Shown here in pieces: positions 25,933 through 35,038 of a stretch of DNA of 64,000 nucleotides; positions within the stretch are counted from its first letter, which is position 1, and every line of letters begins with the position of its first letter. A model generated the notes under the pieces. That model ran no database searches. It worked only from the letters and a program-made list of their open reading frames with translations, and was not told where the DNA came from. The DNA is taken from positions 1 through 64,000 of the forward strand of contig JAQXBM010000035.1 in assembly GCA_029252405.1 (NCBI GenBank), in the 5' to 3' direction. Origin of the DNA: Crocinitomicaceae bacterium (lineage in GTDB: Bacteria; Bacteroidota; Bacteroidia; Flavobacteriales_D; Crocinitomicaceae). The translations under genes and the position numbers were made by a program.

Positions 25933-26988
25933 TTACATCTGAATAAAGTTTGTGTTCTCAAATGGCTCCGGAATATTTTCAGGATCTTCATCGATGATCT
26001 GTAAAATATCACGCGTAATTCCTCTGGAAATATTCGAGATCGGAACGTCATTTGGCGAACCTTCAAAAGGATTTTCTCCAGCGAGTCCAATACGCAACAT
26101 GGTGTTAAAGACCCAAATCACGATCACTGTAAATGGAATGTTGAGCCACACGAAATAATCGCTTACCCACGGGTGGGATGTGCTCATCTCGAATCCCATT
26201 TTAGCAAATGCAGGTATGATCGCCATTGGCAAGAGCCACATGAAAATATGCACAAAGTGATACCCAATACTTCCATACTGCTTTGGATACGGGAAGTTTT
26301 TGATTCGTTCTGATTTTCCTTGCAACGCAGTTAATTCTTGGAGCATTCCCTGCATTTCCAACAAGCTAAATTCCCAAATTTTATCTTGATTTCTCAATTC
26401 GCGTAAATGCTTCGATTGTAAACTGATAATGGCGTTCGGCTTGTTGGCTTTAGACATTACATACTCAAACTCCTCTTCAGACAAGTACGGTTTGAGTTCT
26501 TCCTCAAGCGTTGTTTTGCGCTCAGGGATGTTGTATTCAAACTTTATTTTCTTGCCATTCTTTGCAACTTGATAAGTCGTTTCCCATTCCTTTTTTGTTC
26601 GCATTGCATAACGCAACGCCGTTAACCATGCTATGTGACGATTGGTGACTATTTTCAGCGCTTCTTTTTCATCGACTGCCGCTTCTGGTCGGTGCAAGTA
26701 AAAACTATCCTTCACCGTAATGATTAAGGTTCGAGATGTGTTTACAACTCCTCCCCAAATCTTACGTGCTTCCCAAATTCTATCGTAGGCCGCATTGTTC
26801 TGAAAACCAACCATAAAGGCAACAGCTGTACCAACTAGGGCAACTGGCGCCAAGGGAACTTGCAGCCATTTAATGTTCAAGACCTCGTAAAGTGCTGTGA
26901 TGATAGTAGCAAAAATGACAAAAAAGATAATCTCTCGTTTGGTCCAAATTAATACACTTTTAAAGGGGAATCTCCTCTGTACGTACAT
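25933..26988 (-). CDS. Bestrophin/YneE-family membrane channel
   Basis: 351 aa, normal for the bacterial bestrophin family (UPF0187). The conserved N-terminal hydrophobic block WLQVPLAPVALVGTAVAFMV and the NNAAYDRIWEARKIWGGVVN segment are family hallmarks, as are the late TVIVIWVFNTMLRIGLAGEN region and the C-terminal ENPFEGSPNDVPISNI element. Bacterial homologues form pentameric ion channels in the inner membrane; ion preference cannot be read from the sequence. It stands alone on the - strand. Confidence 0.92.
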   Translation of the reverse strand: MYVQRRFPFKSVLIWTKREIIFFVIFATIITALYEVLNIKWLQVPLAPVALVGTAVAFMVGFQNNAAYDRIWEARKIWGGVVNTSRTLIITVKDSFYLHRPEAAVDEKEALKIVTNRHIAWLTALRYAMRTKKEWETTYQVAKNGKKIKFEYNIPERKTTLEEELKPYLSEEEFEYVMSKANKPNAIISLQSKHLRELRNQDKIWEFSLLEMQGMLQELTALQGKSERIKNFPYPKQYGSIGYHFVHIFMWLLPMAIIPAFAKMGFEMSTSHPWVSDYFVWLNIPFTVIVIWVFNTMLRIGLAGENPFEGSPNDVPISNISRGITRDILQIIDEDPENIPEPFENTNFIQM

Positions 26989-27164
26989 ACTTTTTCCTTT
27001 AAAATTAATAGAAAGAATGGATTCGGCAATGAATCGATGGAATTCAAGTTGAACTATGTTTTAAAGTAGTTATCCACCAGATATGACAATATATAGAGAT
27101 TCCTTGCGTTGATCCGAACAAGTCCTGAATAGCGCAATTCTGTTCATAAAATAAAGACGAAAGT

Positions 27165-28103
27165 ATGAACAGATATTTGCTTCTATCATTTGTTGCCGTT
27201 ATTCTTTTAGCCCGCCTTTCTTCCTGCAGAAAAGGAAGTGTATTCAATCCCATATAAGCAGAAAAATATGCCGATATGTGTGAATCGGAACTAGGTGTGG
27301 TGCCTGGTTTTCATCTCCCCGGAAATAGTGTGGAAATACCTATTTATGTCAACGGTGTACTTGTAACCTCTGATCAAGAAGGAATTCAGTGTGACAATTA
27401 CTCGGTTGTGGAAGATAATTGTGAAGTTGGTTCAAGAATTGGTCGACTTGAAGGTGTTGACGATAAAGGGAATCCACTGCCTCATGTTGTTTGGATTTAC
27501 TTCGTTCGAAAAAACGATGGATTCGTACAGATGATTGGAACAAATACGATTACTGGAGCGACAGCCTTTTTTGAAATGAAGGACAATGTTCACAGAAAAA
27601 TCAAGGGAATTGAATTGGTGGATGGTATGATTGAAGGCTATATTCCTGGAATCAATGACAAGAAATACAACAAGGCATGGAAAAGTCCAAAACAAGCGGA
27701 GTCCCAAAATTGTGTGGCTTGTCATAAAGCGGACCCCTTTATTATTTCGCCGTATGTTGAAGGGCTGTTAGATCAAGATGGTCAGGCTTTGTTTCCAAGT
27801 TTAACAGGAATAAATTCGCCTTATTTCAGAATATCTGATGGTATCGAGCATAACAATTCGAACAAAAGTGCTGGATTGGATACAGAGATGCGCACCATGC
27901 ATATCGATGGAAACGGTTGCGTGAGCTGTCATCGATTTACTGATTACCGCGTTTTCGGATCGACTCCATACAGCCCCAACTCGCACATGCCCCTGATGAA
28001 CCCAGGAAGTATGGCGAGTGATTTACAAGAGATGCTCAATGCGATTGACAATGGTCCCGAAAGTGTTCCAAATGCCGAATGGCGAACAACTCCCGGTAAT
28101 TGA
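27165..28103 (+). pseudogene. Di-CxxCH periplasmic lipoprotein gene with an in-frame TAA after the signal peptide
   Basis: From ATG 27165 the frame encodes a lipoprotein signal (LLLSFVAVILLARLSSC, lipobox LSSC at codon 21) and then meets TAA at 27255-27257, codon 31. The same frame continues open to 28103 with a further ATG at 27276. The 275-residue remainder has two haem-c sites, NCVACHKADP and GCVSCHRFTD, which only make sense in an exported protein. The intact product would be 312 residues. CAA to TAA is the simplest lesion. It could be a recent pseudogene, a tolerated readthrough site or a sequence error. The P460/cytochrome-like partner is the broken gene at 30284. Confidence 0.7.
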
Positions 28104-28216
28104 ATATAGAATCAATTAAGGAACAGGTAGTTTCCGCTTCATCACATTGCCCAGCCAAAATCCCATTTGGAAAAGCTCATTTTAGTATTAATTTTAACTC
28201 AAATTGAAACTATACT

Positions 28217-28657
28217 ATGAAACGAACTTTATTATTTGCAGCCTTATCTGCTGGAATGCTAATCTCCTGTCAAGATGCAGCGGACGTTGTCGATCAACTC
28301 GAAGACGAAGTGTCAACTGAAATAGAAGACCTTGAAGAGGAAGAAGAAACTGAAACGACAGAAGAACTCGCTGCCATTAACGATGAATCGAAACATGTGG
28401 AAGGTGCTATTGAATGCATCACCCAACAATATGCATTGGTGCAGGAAGGTAAATTTGATGAAGCCTTGGAATATTACTCTGCCAAGATCAAAGCGAAAAT
28501 GAAAGCCAAAATTGACGAAGATCCTTCGATTACTGAACAGTGGAAAGCTGGAACGAACGTCCCTGATGAAATGTTCGAAGAAATCATAGAATCAATCAAA
28601 GAAGATCCTGGCTTTTTTGTTTTTGAAGACGGAATGTGGAGAATGAATCAGAAATAA
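28217..28657 (+). CDS. Acidic lipoprotein, 146 aa
   Basis: The lipoprotein signal MKRTLLFAALSAGMLISC (lipobox LISC) is followed by a very acidic stretch (VDQLEDEVSTEIEDLEEEEE) and a helical domain (GKFDEALEYYSAKIKAKMKA ... EDGMWRMNQK) resembling small DUF4878-type ligand-binding lipoproteins only loosely. Not assigned to a family. A terminator at 28677 closes it. Confidence 0.75.
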   Translation: MKRTLLFAALSAGMLISCQDAADVVDQLEDEVSTEIEDLEEEEETETTEELAAINDESKHVEGAIECITQQYALVQEGKFDEALEYYSAKIKAKMKAKIDEDPSITEQWKAGTNVPDEMFEEIIESIKEDPGFFVFEDGMWRMNQK

Positions 28658-28676
28658 CTCACTCGAAATTTTAGTT

Positions 28677-28705
28677 AAACGCCCGACCAACATCGGGCGT
28701 TTTTC
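28677..28705 (+). terminator. Rho-independent terminator
   Basis: Perfect ten-base stem AAACGCCCGA (28677-28686) / TCGGGCGTTT (28693-28702) with loop CCAACA, followed by TTCATTTTTATT. Confidence 0.88.
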
Positions 28706-28738
28706 ATTTTTATTCCTTTACTTAGTGTAAAAGCACCA

Positions 28739-29098
28739 ATGAAAAAGTTCATCTTGTTTTCCATTCTTCTTGTTCTAACATCGAACGTGCAAGCTCAAGA
28801 CTTTTCAAGTCCAAAAGCTCTTATCGAAACCTTCATAAAAGCGTCAACTAAGAAGAAAAAGAAAGTCTTGAGCTCGTGCTTTTCAAACAAGAGTCCTGGG
28901 GAGTGGGATGCTATTCGTAACAAGACCATTTCTAAAGATGATCTGAACGAACTTAAGGAGTTTGTATCAGGTGCAACCGTATCAAAGGTTGAAATGAAAA
29001 GCGAGGAGCAAGCAGTTGTTTTTGTGACCTTCAAAACACGCGAAGAGGAAATAATGACCGTGAAAGAAGGAAATCGCTGGTTCATTCTAGACTTTTGA
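28739..29098 (+). CDS. Small secreted protein, DUF4878-like
   Basis: 119 aa. Signal peptide MKKFILFSILLVLTSNVQAQ. The mature ~100 residues (FSSPKALIETFIKASTKKKK ... EEEIMTVKEGNRWFILDF) have the size and the closing 'strand-GxRWFILDF' pattern of NTF2-like DUF4878 proteins common in Bacteroidota. Role unknown. It precedes the DUF1361 gene by 73 bases. Confidence 0.72.
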   Translation: MKKFILFSILLVLTSNVQAQDFSSPKALIETFIKASTKKKKKVLSSCFSNKSPGEWDAIRNKTISKDDLNELKEFVSGATVSKVEMKSEEQAVVFVTFKTREEEIMTVKEGNRWFILDF

Positions 29099-29171
29099 TT
29101 TGCTCTTTTGGGGTTTAACAAATCTTAACCACTTCGACATACTAAACGCTTCTCTGCTACGTAGTAGCTCC

Positions 29172-29855
29172 ATGACCAAAACTAGAAAACACCAACTGCT
29201 CTTACTAACTGCTATGAGCTTTTTTTGCCTAGCGCTTTGTATCACGCGTATTATCATCACGGGTGAAATCAATTATTTATTCTTGAATTGGAACTTGTTC
29301 CTAGCATTCGTTCCGCTTGGAGTGACGATGATGTATGAACTGCTCCTCAACGATGGAAATGCCCACGTTAAGAAATGGTGGGTAAAAATCGGTGTGTTGG
29401 GTTCTTGGCTTTTGTTCTTTCCAAACGCGCCATACATTCTCACCGATATTTTCCATATGCGCTTCGAAGATTCGGCACCACAGTGGTTCGACCTCATCCT
29501 CATTTTAAGCTACGCTTGGACAGGGTTGACAGCAGGATTCATCAGCTTGTCGGATATTCAGCGATACATCTTGCCCATTAAATCGAATTGGAAAATGTAC
29601 ACGACAGTTGTAGCCTTGATTTTCCTCACCGCATTCGGAATTTATTTGGGTCGTTACCTCCGATTCAACAGCTGGGATATTTTAAATCGCCCTGGACATC
29701 TCTTCGCTGAAATTGGTGATCGATTCGTTCATCCATTCCGCCATACGCGGACGTGGGGCATGACGATTGGAATGGGCGTTTTGCTGAATTTCATTTATTG
29801 GAGCATGCATCAGACGTGGCAGCAACGTAAGGTGTCAATCTCAAATGAGCAATGA
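29172..29855 (+). CDS. DUF1361 integral membrane protein
   Basis: 227 aa, start at ATG 29172. Six predicted membrane helices. The DUF1361 signature is visible: LFLAFVPLGVTMMYELLLN, then WLLFFPNAPYILTDIFHM, then ILILSYAWTGLTAGFISLSD. This family is found in Bacteroidota, Firmicutes and Cyanobacteria with no known function. The stop overlaps the start of the next gene (ATGA), so it forms an operon with the small lipoprotein. Confidence 0.9.
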   Translation: MTKTRKHQLLLLTAMSFFCLALCITRIIITGEINYLFLNWNLFLAFVPLGVTMMYELLLNDGNAHVKKWWVKIGVLGSWLLFFPNAPYILTDIFHMRFEDSAPQWFDLILILSYAWTGLTAGFISLSDIQRYILPIKSNWKMYTTVVALIFLTAFGIYLGRYLRFNSWDILNRPGHLFAEIGDRFVHPFRHTRTWGMTIGMGVLLNFIYWSMHQTWQQRKVSISNEQ

Positions 29856-30259
29856 AATTTGCCTACTTAACCATATTACTTCTGGGCGGCTGCGGTAGTG
29901 GTCAGAGAAACGTTCAAGTTGATAGTTCTCAAGACGAAATCCCAAGTCTTATTGCTTATTCGCATGAATTCAAAATGCCTGCCGAAGACGAAGATTGGTC
30001 GTACTATGATGACCATGAAAATTTCATCAGCGATTACTTTACTGTGAAATATCATGATCAACGAATCGATGTAACTACCTTAATCGAAGTCAATTGTAAT
30101 GATTCAATCATTGGGAAAATAAATGTTTCCAACGACACCATTTTCTTAATCAGTGATATTTTCATGACGGATGATCGGCTTTGCAGTGAATATCACACCT
30201 TCACCTTTAACATCCGAAATCCCGAAAACAAGAAGTACACAATTATTAGTACGAAGTAA
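29852..30259 (+). CDS. Small lipoprotein, 135 aa
   Basis: Lipobox LGGC in MKFAYLTILLLGGC (Cys 14), then a short acidic mature region (PAEDEDWSYYDDHENFISDY). No family recognised. Its ATG overlaps the DUF1361 stop by four bases, so translation is coupled; the two products may work together at the envelope, which is an inference from arrangement only. Confidence 0.75.
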   Translation: MKFAYLTILLLGGCGSGQRNVQVDSSQDEIPSLIAYSHEFKMPAEDEDWSYYDDHENFISDYFTVKYHDQRIDVTTLIEVNCNDSIIGKINVSNDTIFLISDIFMTDDRLCSEYHTFTFNIRNPENKKYTIISTK

Positions 30260-30283
30260 TGCAAGACAACTAATTATTCATGC

Positions 30284-32010
30284 TTACTTTCCCTTTTGAT
30301 CCGGATACGCTGTTTTGGTTATTACAGGGCGTTTTCCAAAATTGAAGGTCAACATACCGTCACCATTTCCTTTCCAATTCATGTGACAACTAATACACGC
30401 TTTAGCGTTGAAACTGGCGATTTCCACTGGCCCGTATGGTGGAGATTTAACCCAGAACCACTCACTTTCGCTATCTGGAGTGGGTTTGGCTTTATACATG
30501 ATCGTTAACTCCACCAAGTCGCCAGAGTGAACAGGTTTATCGGGAGGTGTATGGAAGTTTTCTTTTAATACGATCGCTCCTTCAGGCAATTCCGTCATGG
30601 ATGGATTCGCTTCGTAGGCCTTAAGAGTGTTGCTATCTACATAGATTCTCACCGTCTTTCCATGCGGGTTCTCACCTTCAAAAGGTCGATAAAACTTGTT
30701 CCATGTCGTGTCTTTCCATGTGCCCCATTTTTTATATGGTTTTGCGTACATCACGTAATTCAACAGATCGCGTCCCAACTGCTCTGGACAATTTTCGCTC
30801 ATCTGAGGAAGATCCGGATATTTAGGAGATTGCGCTCTCCCCATCACCCAACTAAAATCGGATAAAATGGTAGGATTTGTCGATCGTGCAAAAGTATGAC
30901 AACCAATACAGCTGCTAGCCGTTTGATTGAATGTTTCCATTGTTGAGTTCGCCAAGTTTGGCAAACTTTGCTCTCCTTCGCGCTTAGAATCTGTCGCCCA
31001 TTGAACACCTATTAGTTCATAGTTGGCCCAAATTGACTTCTTCTTTTTCAACTTCTTCTGATATTTCTTGTTCGCGTTTTTCACCCAGTCTGGGATCGGA
31101 TTTTGACGAGTAACCTGAGTCATTTCTTGATCTGGACAATCCCATTGTCTGCAATTCAAATGAGTTTCGTCCGTGATTTTCGATTTGTCGAAGAAAGAAG
31201 GTGTGATCCCCTCCTTCTTTGTTTGTTCCGTCTCCAAATTGTCGTTGTGCTCGAATGTCATCCAAACAAAATTGGGATTCGAAGGAGTTTTGTACACGAT
31301 ATGCAATCCAACCAAACCAACCAAATGCACAGAGCACGTATCGATTTTCTTTCGAACATCGTCCGGAATATTTGTATCCTTCGCGAGCTTACCTGCCTCT
31401 GGTATGTACACAAGGGCTTCCGCCGTATGGTAGCGTTTTGCTTCTTTTTTATTCTTACGGTCTAAAATTCGCCAAGATGCCTTGAGCTCCATACTTCCCT
31501 CTGGAAAATTAATGTCAGATCCTGCTTGCTTCAACGCATTGTAAAATTCATTTTCCAACACGTACTGAAACATGGGTTTATTCATGTAAACCTCATAGTG
31601 GACAAGGTTCGAATTTTTGTCAAGCAAAACCCCGCCAACGGCTTGGTCTGTTTCATTTACAACAGGGCTAACTTTGGATGTCGTGCGAAGAATTTTCGTC
31701 GCTCCCTTGGCATTGGCACAAGCAGGAATTGCAGAGGGTGAAGCTTCTCCCCACCCTGTTGGTTTTTTTACCATTCTCAAGAAAAATATCATAGGCTTCC
31801 TTGTAATTTTCCCATTTCGTTCCATCTTCCGTCTCTTCGTTGATGGCTAGAAAGGTTTCCCAGGCAAATTCGGCCGCTTCTTTTGGTTTTGCTTTGAAGA
31901 TCAAATCCGCAGGAAGACCATCTTCGATATCGGGTGTTTCTTCAACTTGGGCTTCATTACAACTTACGAGAAATGCAAAAAAATGCAAGGGATAGGAGTG
32001 TGAATTTCAT
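30284..32010 (-). pseudogene. Di-haem P460-like lipoprotein gene with two homopolymer frameshifts
   Basis: The reading frame is broken twice. From ATG 32010 (MKFTLLSLAFF...) a 7-T run (31977-31983 on the + strand as A) shifts the frame; with six bases it would read into AFLVSC, a proper lipobox. A second 7-A run (31763-31769) shifts it again; with six bases it reads FLENGKKPTGWGEASPSAIP. Restoring both gives about 574 residues with two haem-c motifs, SSCIGCHTF and KACISCHMN. The last 150 residues (HGKTVRIYVDSNTLKAYEAN ... TIMYKAKPTPDSESEWFWVK) resemble a cytochrome P460 domain. Most of the mature region is intact from 31825 down. Decay, phase variation or sequencing error are all possible. 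Confidence 0.75.
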
Positions 32011-32093
32011 GATGTGGTAGTTAAATTAGCAGAGGCATAAGTACAAATAAATCGCTAACAACAACGTCCGTTGAAGAACTGAACCAACACGCG

Positions 32094-32702
32094 CTACTTC
32101 AAATAAGTAATGATTGCCTTCCAAAGCGAGTCGGTGACATCAGACCGCTGATCACAATAAAACCGTGAATATCCGCCATCGATGATCACTTTTCCTTCAT
32201 CGACTTTTCCGGATAAAATCAAAGGTTGATCTGAAACCCAAGCTTCGACCTTTAATCGATAATCCATTGGGAACGCAACAGTGGACCTTCCCGCTGGAAT
32301 GGTGTCCACATTCAAATCGAGGTTTCCACTTTCCTTTTCAATTTCAGCTACGGGAGAATCGTACTCGCCAAAGCTTTCCTTGAGGTACAATTTCTGCGTT
32401 AACTGATTGGATTCTGCTTGCAAGGGCCAGTTTTCAGCTCCTAGGTAAAGTCCTCCACCCGAACGAACAAAATCTTCAACGCGGGTGGCTTCCGTTTCGT
32501 TGAGCGAGCTTGTGGAGTTGGAAAAAAAGCAAATGATTTTGAATGAATCGAGCGATTGAGGCAGTTCTGCGACTTTCAACACGCTCGAGTCTTCCATGCA
32601 TATAGAACCGAAATTCCCGACAATTAGCACTTGGCTATTTTCCACTTGAGCGACACTCAAGAAAGAGAAAAGGAAAAAGAAGATGGAACATTTGAGTCGC
32701 AT
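32094..32702 (-). CDS. Secreted protein with ThuA/GATase-like fold
   Basis: 202 aa with a signal peptide (MRLKCSIFFFLFSFLSVAQ). The remainder (QVLIVGNFGSICME ... RVEDFVRSGGGLYLGAENWP ... GKVIIDGGYSRFYCDQ) matches the alternating strand-helix arrangement of ThuA-like or DUF4350-like class I amidotransferase folds, including the VRSGGGLYLG turn where such proteins place ligands. The catalytic Cys is not evident. It is 35 bases from the next gene on the same strand, so is probably cotranscribed downstream of the T9SS type B gene. Confidence 0.68.
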   Translation of the reverse strand: MRLKCSIFFFLFSFLSVAQVENSQVLIVGNFGSICMEDSSVLKVAELPQSLDSFKIICFFSNSTSSLNETEATRVEDFVRSGGGLYLGAENWPLQAESNQLTQKLYLKESFGEYDSPVAEIEKESGNLDLNVDTIPAGRSTVAFPMDYRLKVEAWVSDQPLILSGKVDEGKVIIDGGYSRFYCDQRSDVTDSLWKAIITYLK

Positions 32703-32737
32703 GAAATAGTGTACAACTCTGAATGAATGTCGTTCAA

Positions 32738-34510
32738 TTAAATAATCACCGTAATGAATCCAGATTTCTTTTCAACCTGTCCGAACTGCGATCGTACTTC
32801 AATGTTGTAGAAGTATGTTCCCGCGTTTACCATCTGACCCGATTTCGCAGTTCCATCCCATGTTTCAAGCAAGTCGTTTGACTCATAAACGATTTCGCCC
32901 CAACGGTTAAAAATCAATACGGTTCCCTCCATGTTGCAATTATCGGAGAAGACCAGTTCATCATTGACTTCATCTCCATTTGGAGTAAACACATTCGATT
33001 CAAGAATTTCACAGAATTCCTCCTCAGGACCTGGAGGTGGGGGCGGAGCATATCCGAAACACGCATCGCTCATTTTACCAGCGAAGGTTTCTTTTCCTGC
33101 TACCGCATTCACGGTTTGAGCGTTATCAAAGGTGAAGCTGTTGGTGAAATATCCTGTGAAGTATACGTTGCAATCTTCATCGACATCGACATCTGCTCCA
33201 CGATCAAATCCTGATCCTCCGCCCGCTTTCGCCCAGCGCCAATTTCCTAAAGTGTCTATTGCTGCTACAAAGGCCTGAACGCTGTCAGAGCCTGAATCCA
33301 AGGTGATATCAGATCCTGAGAATTTCGCTTCGCCTCTAAATTGACCGGATACAAAAATGTTTCCTGAAGTATTGGCACAGATTCCTGTTCCACGATCACT
33401 GTTTTGGGATGAGCCAGCTTTCTCCGCCCATTTCCATACCCCGTCCTTGGTCATCTTTGCAACGAAACAATCTTTATCACTTTGGTCGCCACCGTAATTA
33501 TTCAAGGTATCTGTTCCAAATGCGGCAAATCCTCGAAACTCACCTGTAACGTACATGTGACCATCGTTTCCGTAAACAATTCCATCACCCCGATCTGATT
33601 CTCCAATTGACCCCGCTTGAGTGACCCATTGGAAGGCTCCGTTGCCATCGTACTTGATGACGTAAATATCTTCTTTTCCAAAGCTCGTAAGCGTTGTTGT
33701 TCCAAAATTCTTCGTGCCTCTAAAACCACCAGTTACGTATACGTTGTCATCATCATCAACGGCTACCGCATTGTCTCTGTGTTGATAAATCCCTTGGAAA
33801 GTCTCTACCCAGAGCCACGTTCCGCTGTTGTCCAATTTTGCTAAAAAGGCGATGGAATCTTCAGGAATCAGCGGTACCGTAATTCCATCAAAAAACGCAT
33901 CGTGAGGGTTTGTGTCGATATTGGACAAGAAGCCCGTAACGTAAATATTTCCTTGCGAATCACTTGCTAGATCTTGTCCGTGATCATCTTGATACAAGGT
34001 CTGAGGAAGACCGTTTTCATTTGTAGAAAAACCAACACTTCCGTCCGGATTTCCTGCATTCTTCATCCAAATTTCGTTTCCATTGTTGTCCATTTTCACC
34101 ACAAAGATCTGATCTGTCGATCCTGCTCCATTGCTCAATGTTCCCCAATCCAAGTTTCCCCAACATGTTCCAGTGACGTATACATTTCCGGCAGGGTCAA
34201 GACATAGTCCTAATCCACGGTCATCATAATAGTTCAGTCCGTTCTTTACCCACAAGTAGTTTCCGGCAGGATCAATCTTCGCTACGAAAACTTCCTTGCT
34301 GCTAGAGAATGAAAATCCCGTATCAAACGATCCAAATTGAGCTTGCTCGTTATAGTATCCAGTGACGTAACTATTCCCAGCATCGTCGACTACGATGTGC
34401 GTTGCCTTGTCTGATTTCAAACCTCCTCCAGACACCAACCATTCAAGATTTTGTGCATTCGCAGCAGCTGAAAAGACAATTGACAAAAGAAGAGAGAATA
34501 ATAATTTCAT
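32738..34510 (-). CDS. Beta-propeller surface protein with T9SS type B sorting domain
   Basis: 590 aa from ATG 34510 (MKLLFSLLLSIVFSAAANAQ, a signal peptide; a longer frame to 34552 has no such feature). The body is a chain of repeats with DxxGNxYVTGxxxG, the SBBP-type propeller pattern, for example DDAGNSYVTGYYNE, DPAGNVYVTGTCWG and DSQGNIYVTGFLSN. The tail (FTPNGDEVNDELVF, FNRWGEIVYESNDLLETWDG, GTYFYNIEV) is the type B gliding-motility-associated C-terminal domain, secreted by T9SS and typically bound to or released from the surface. A proline run precedes the tail. Ligand unknown. Confidence 0.92.
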   Translation of the reverse strand: MKLLFSLLLSIVFSAAANAQNLEWLVSGGGLKSDKATHIVVDDAGNSYVTGYYNEQAQFGSFDTGFSFSSSKEVFVAKIDPAGNYLWVKNGLNYYDDRGLGLCLDPAGNVYVTGTCWGNLDWGTLSNGAGSTDQIFVVKMDNNGNEIWMKNAGNPDGSVGFSTNENGLPQTLYQDDHGQDLASDSQGNIYVTGFLSNIDTNPHDAFFDGITVPLIPEDSIAFLAKLDNSGTWLWVETFQGIYQHRDNAVAVDDDDNVYVTGGFRGTKNFGTTTLTSFGKEDIYVIKYDGNGAFQWVTQAGSIGESDRGDGIVYGNDGHMYVTGEFRGFAAFGTDTLNNYGGDQSDKDCFVAKMTKDGVWKWAEKAGSSQNSDRGTGICANTSGNIFVSGQFRGEAKFSGSDITLDSGSDSVQAFVAAIDTLGNWRWAKAGGGSGFDRGADVDVDEDCNVYFTGYFTNSFTFDNAQTVNAVAGKETFAGKMSDACFGYAPPPPPGPEEEFCEILESNVFTPNGDEVNDELVFSDNCNMEGTVLIFNRWGEIVYESNDLLETWDGTAKSGQMVNAGTYFYNIEVRSQFGQVEKKSGFITVII

Positions 34511-34610
34511 GATAAGACAGTGTTTCCTTACTGTTAAGACGTAGTTTTTCACTCAAAAGTTGTTAGAACCTGATCAAAAACCTTAACTTAATTAGGAAAC
34601 CTACCTGATT

Positions 34611-34970
34611 ATGAACCACATTGACCTTGGAAAAGAAGGAGAGCGCTTGGCCGTGAACCTCCTCAAAAAGAAAAATCATACCATTTTACATGAGAATTTT
34701 CGCTACCGTCGAGGGGAAGTTGACATTATTTCCCTGCATCAAAATCAACTGATTGCCACAGAAGTAAAAACGAGGGAGACTGCTATTTTCGGATCACCAT
34801 ATTCTGCTGTGTCTCGCAGCAAGCAACGGCAAATCATCTCTGTAATGAATGCCTTTATTGAACAATCACAACGAAGAGAAGAGGTACGTTTTGATGTCAT
34901 TTCTATTGTTCTCGGGAAAGGGAAAACTGAAATCGAGCATATCGAGTCCGCATTTTATCCGCTTGTCTAG
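34611..34970 (+). CDS. yraN: YraN/UPF0102-family predicted endonuclease
   Basis: 119 aa, the normal size. It has the Holliday-junction-resolvase-like core: LGKEGERLAVNLLKKKNHTI, EVDIISLHQNQLIATEVKTR with the conserved E...D...ExK restriction-like triad, and SRSKQRQIISV. The physiological role is not established. It is divergent from the T9SS type B gene and is followed 68 bases later by the pseudouridine synthase gene. Confidence 0.92.
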   Translation: MNHIDLGKEGERLAVNLLKKKNHTILHENFRYRRGEVDIISLHQNQLIATEVKTRETAIFGSPYSAVSRSKQRQIISVMNAFIEQSQRREEVRFDVISIVLGKGKTEIEHIESAFYPLV

Positions 34971-35011
34971 GCTGCGCTTACCGTTGCGAGTGATTAAAGA
35001 CGGAATTATCC

Positions 35012-35019
35012 TATCTTTG
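35012..35019 (+). promoter_or_regulatory. -7 element TATCTTTG upstream of the pseudouridine-synthase gene
   Basis: TATCTTTG matches TAnnTTTG exactly and lies 20 bases before the ATG at 35039. No exact TTTG at -33; GTTG is at 34983-34986. It gives the downstream three-gene operon its own start. Confidence 0.5.
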
Positions 35020-35038
35020 CACAATAATTGTATTCGAA

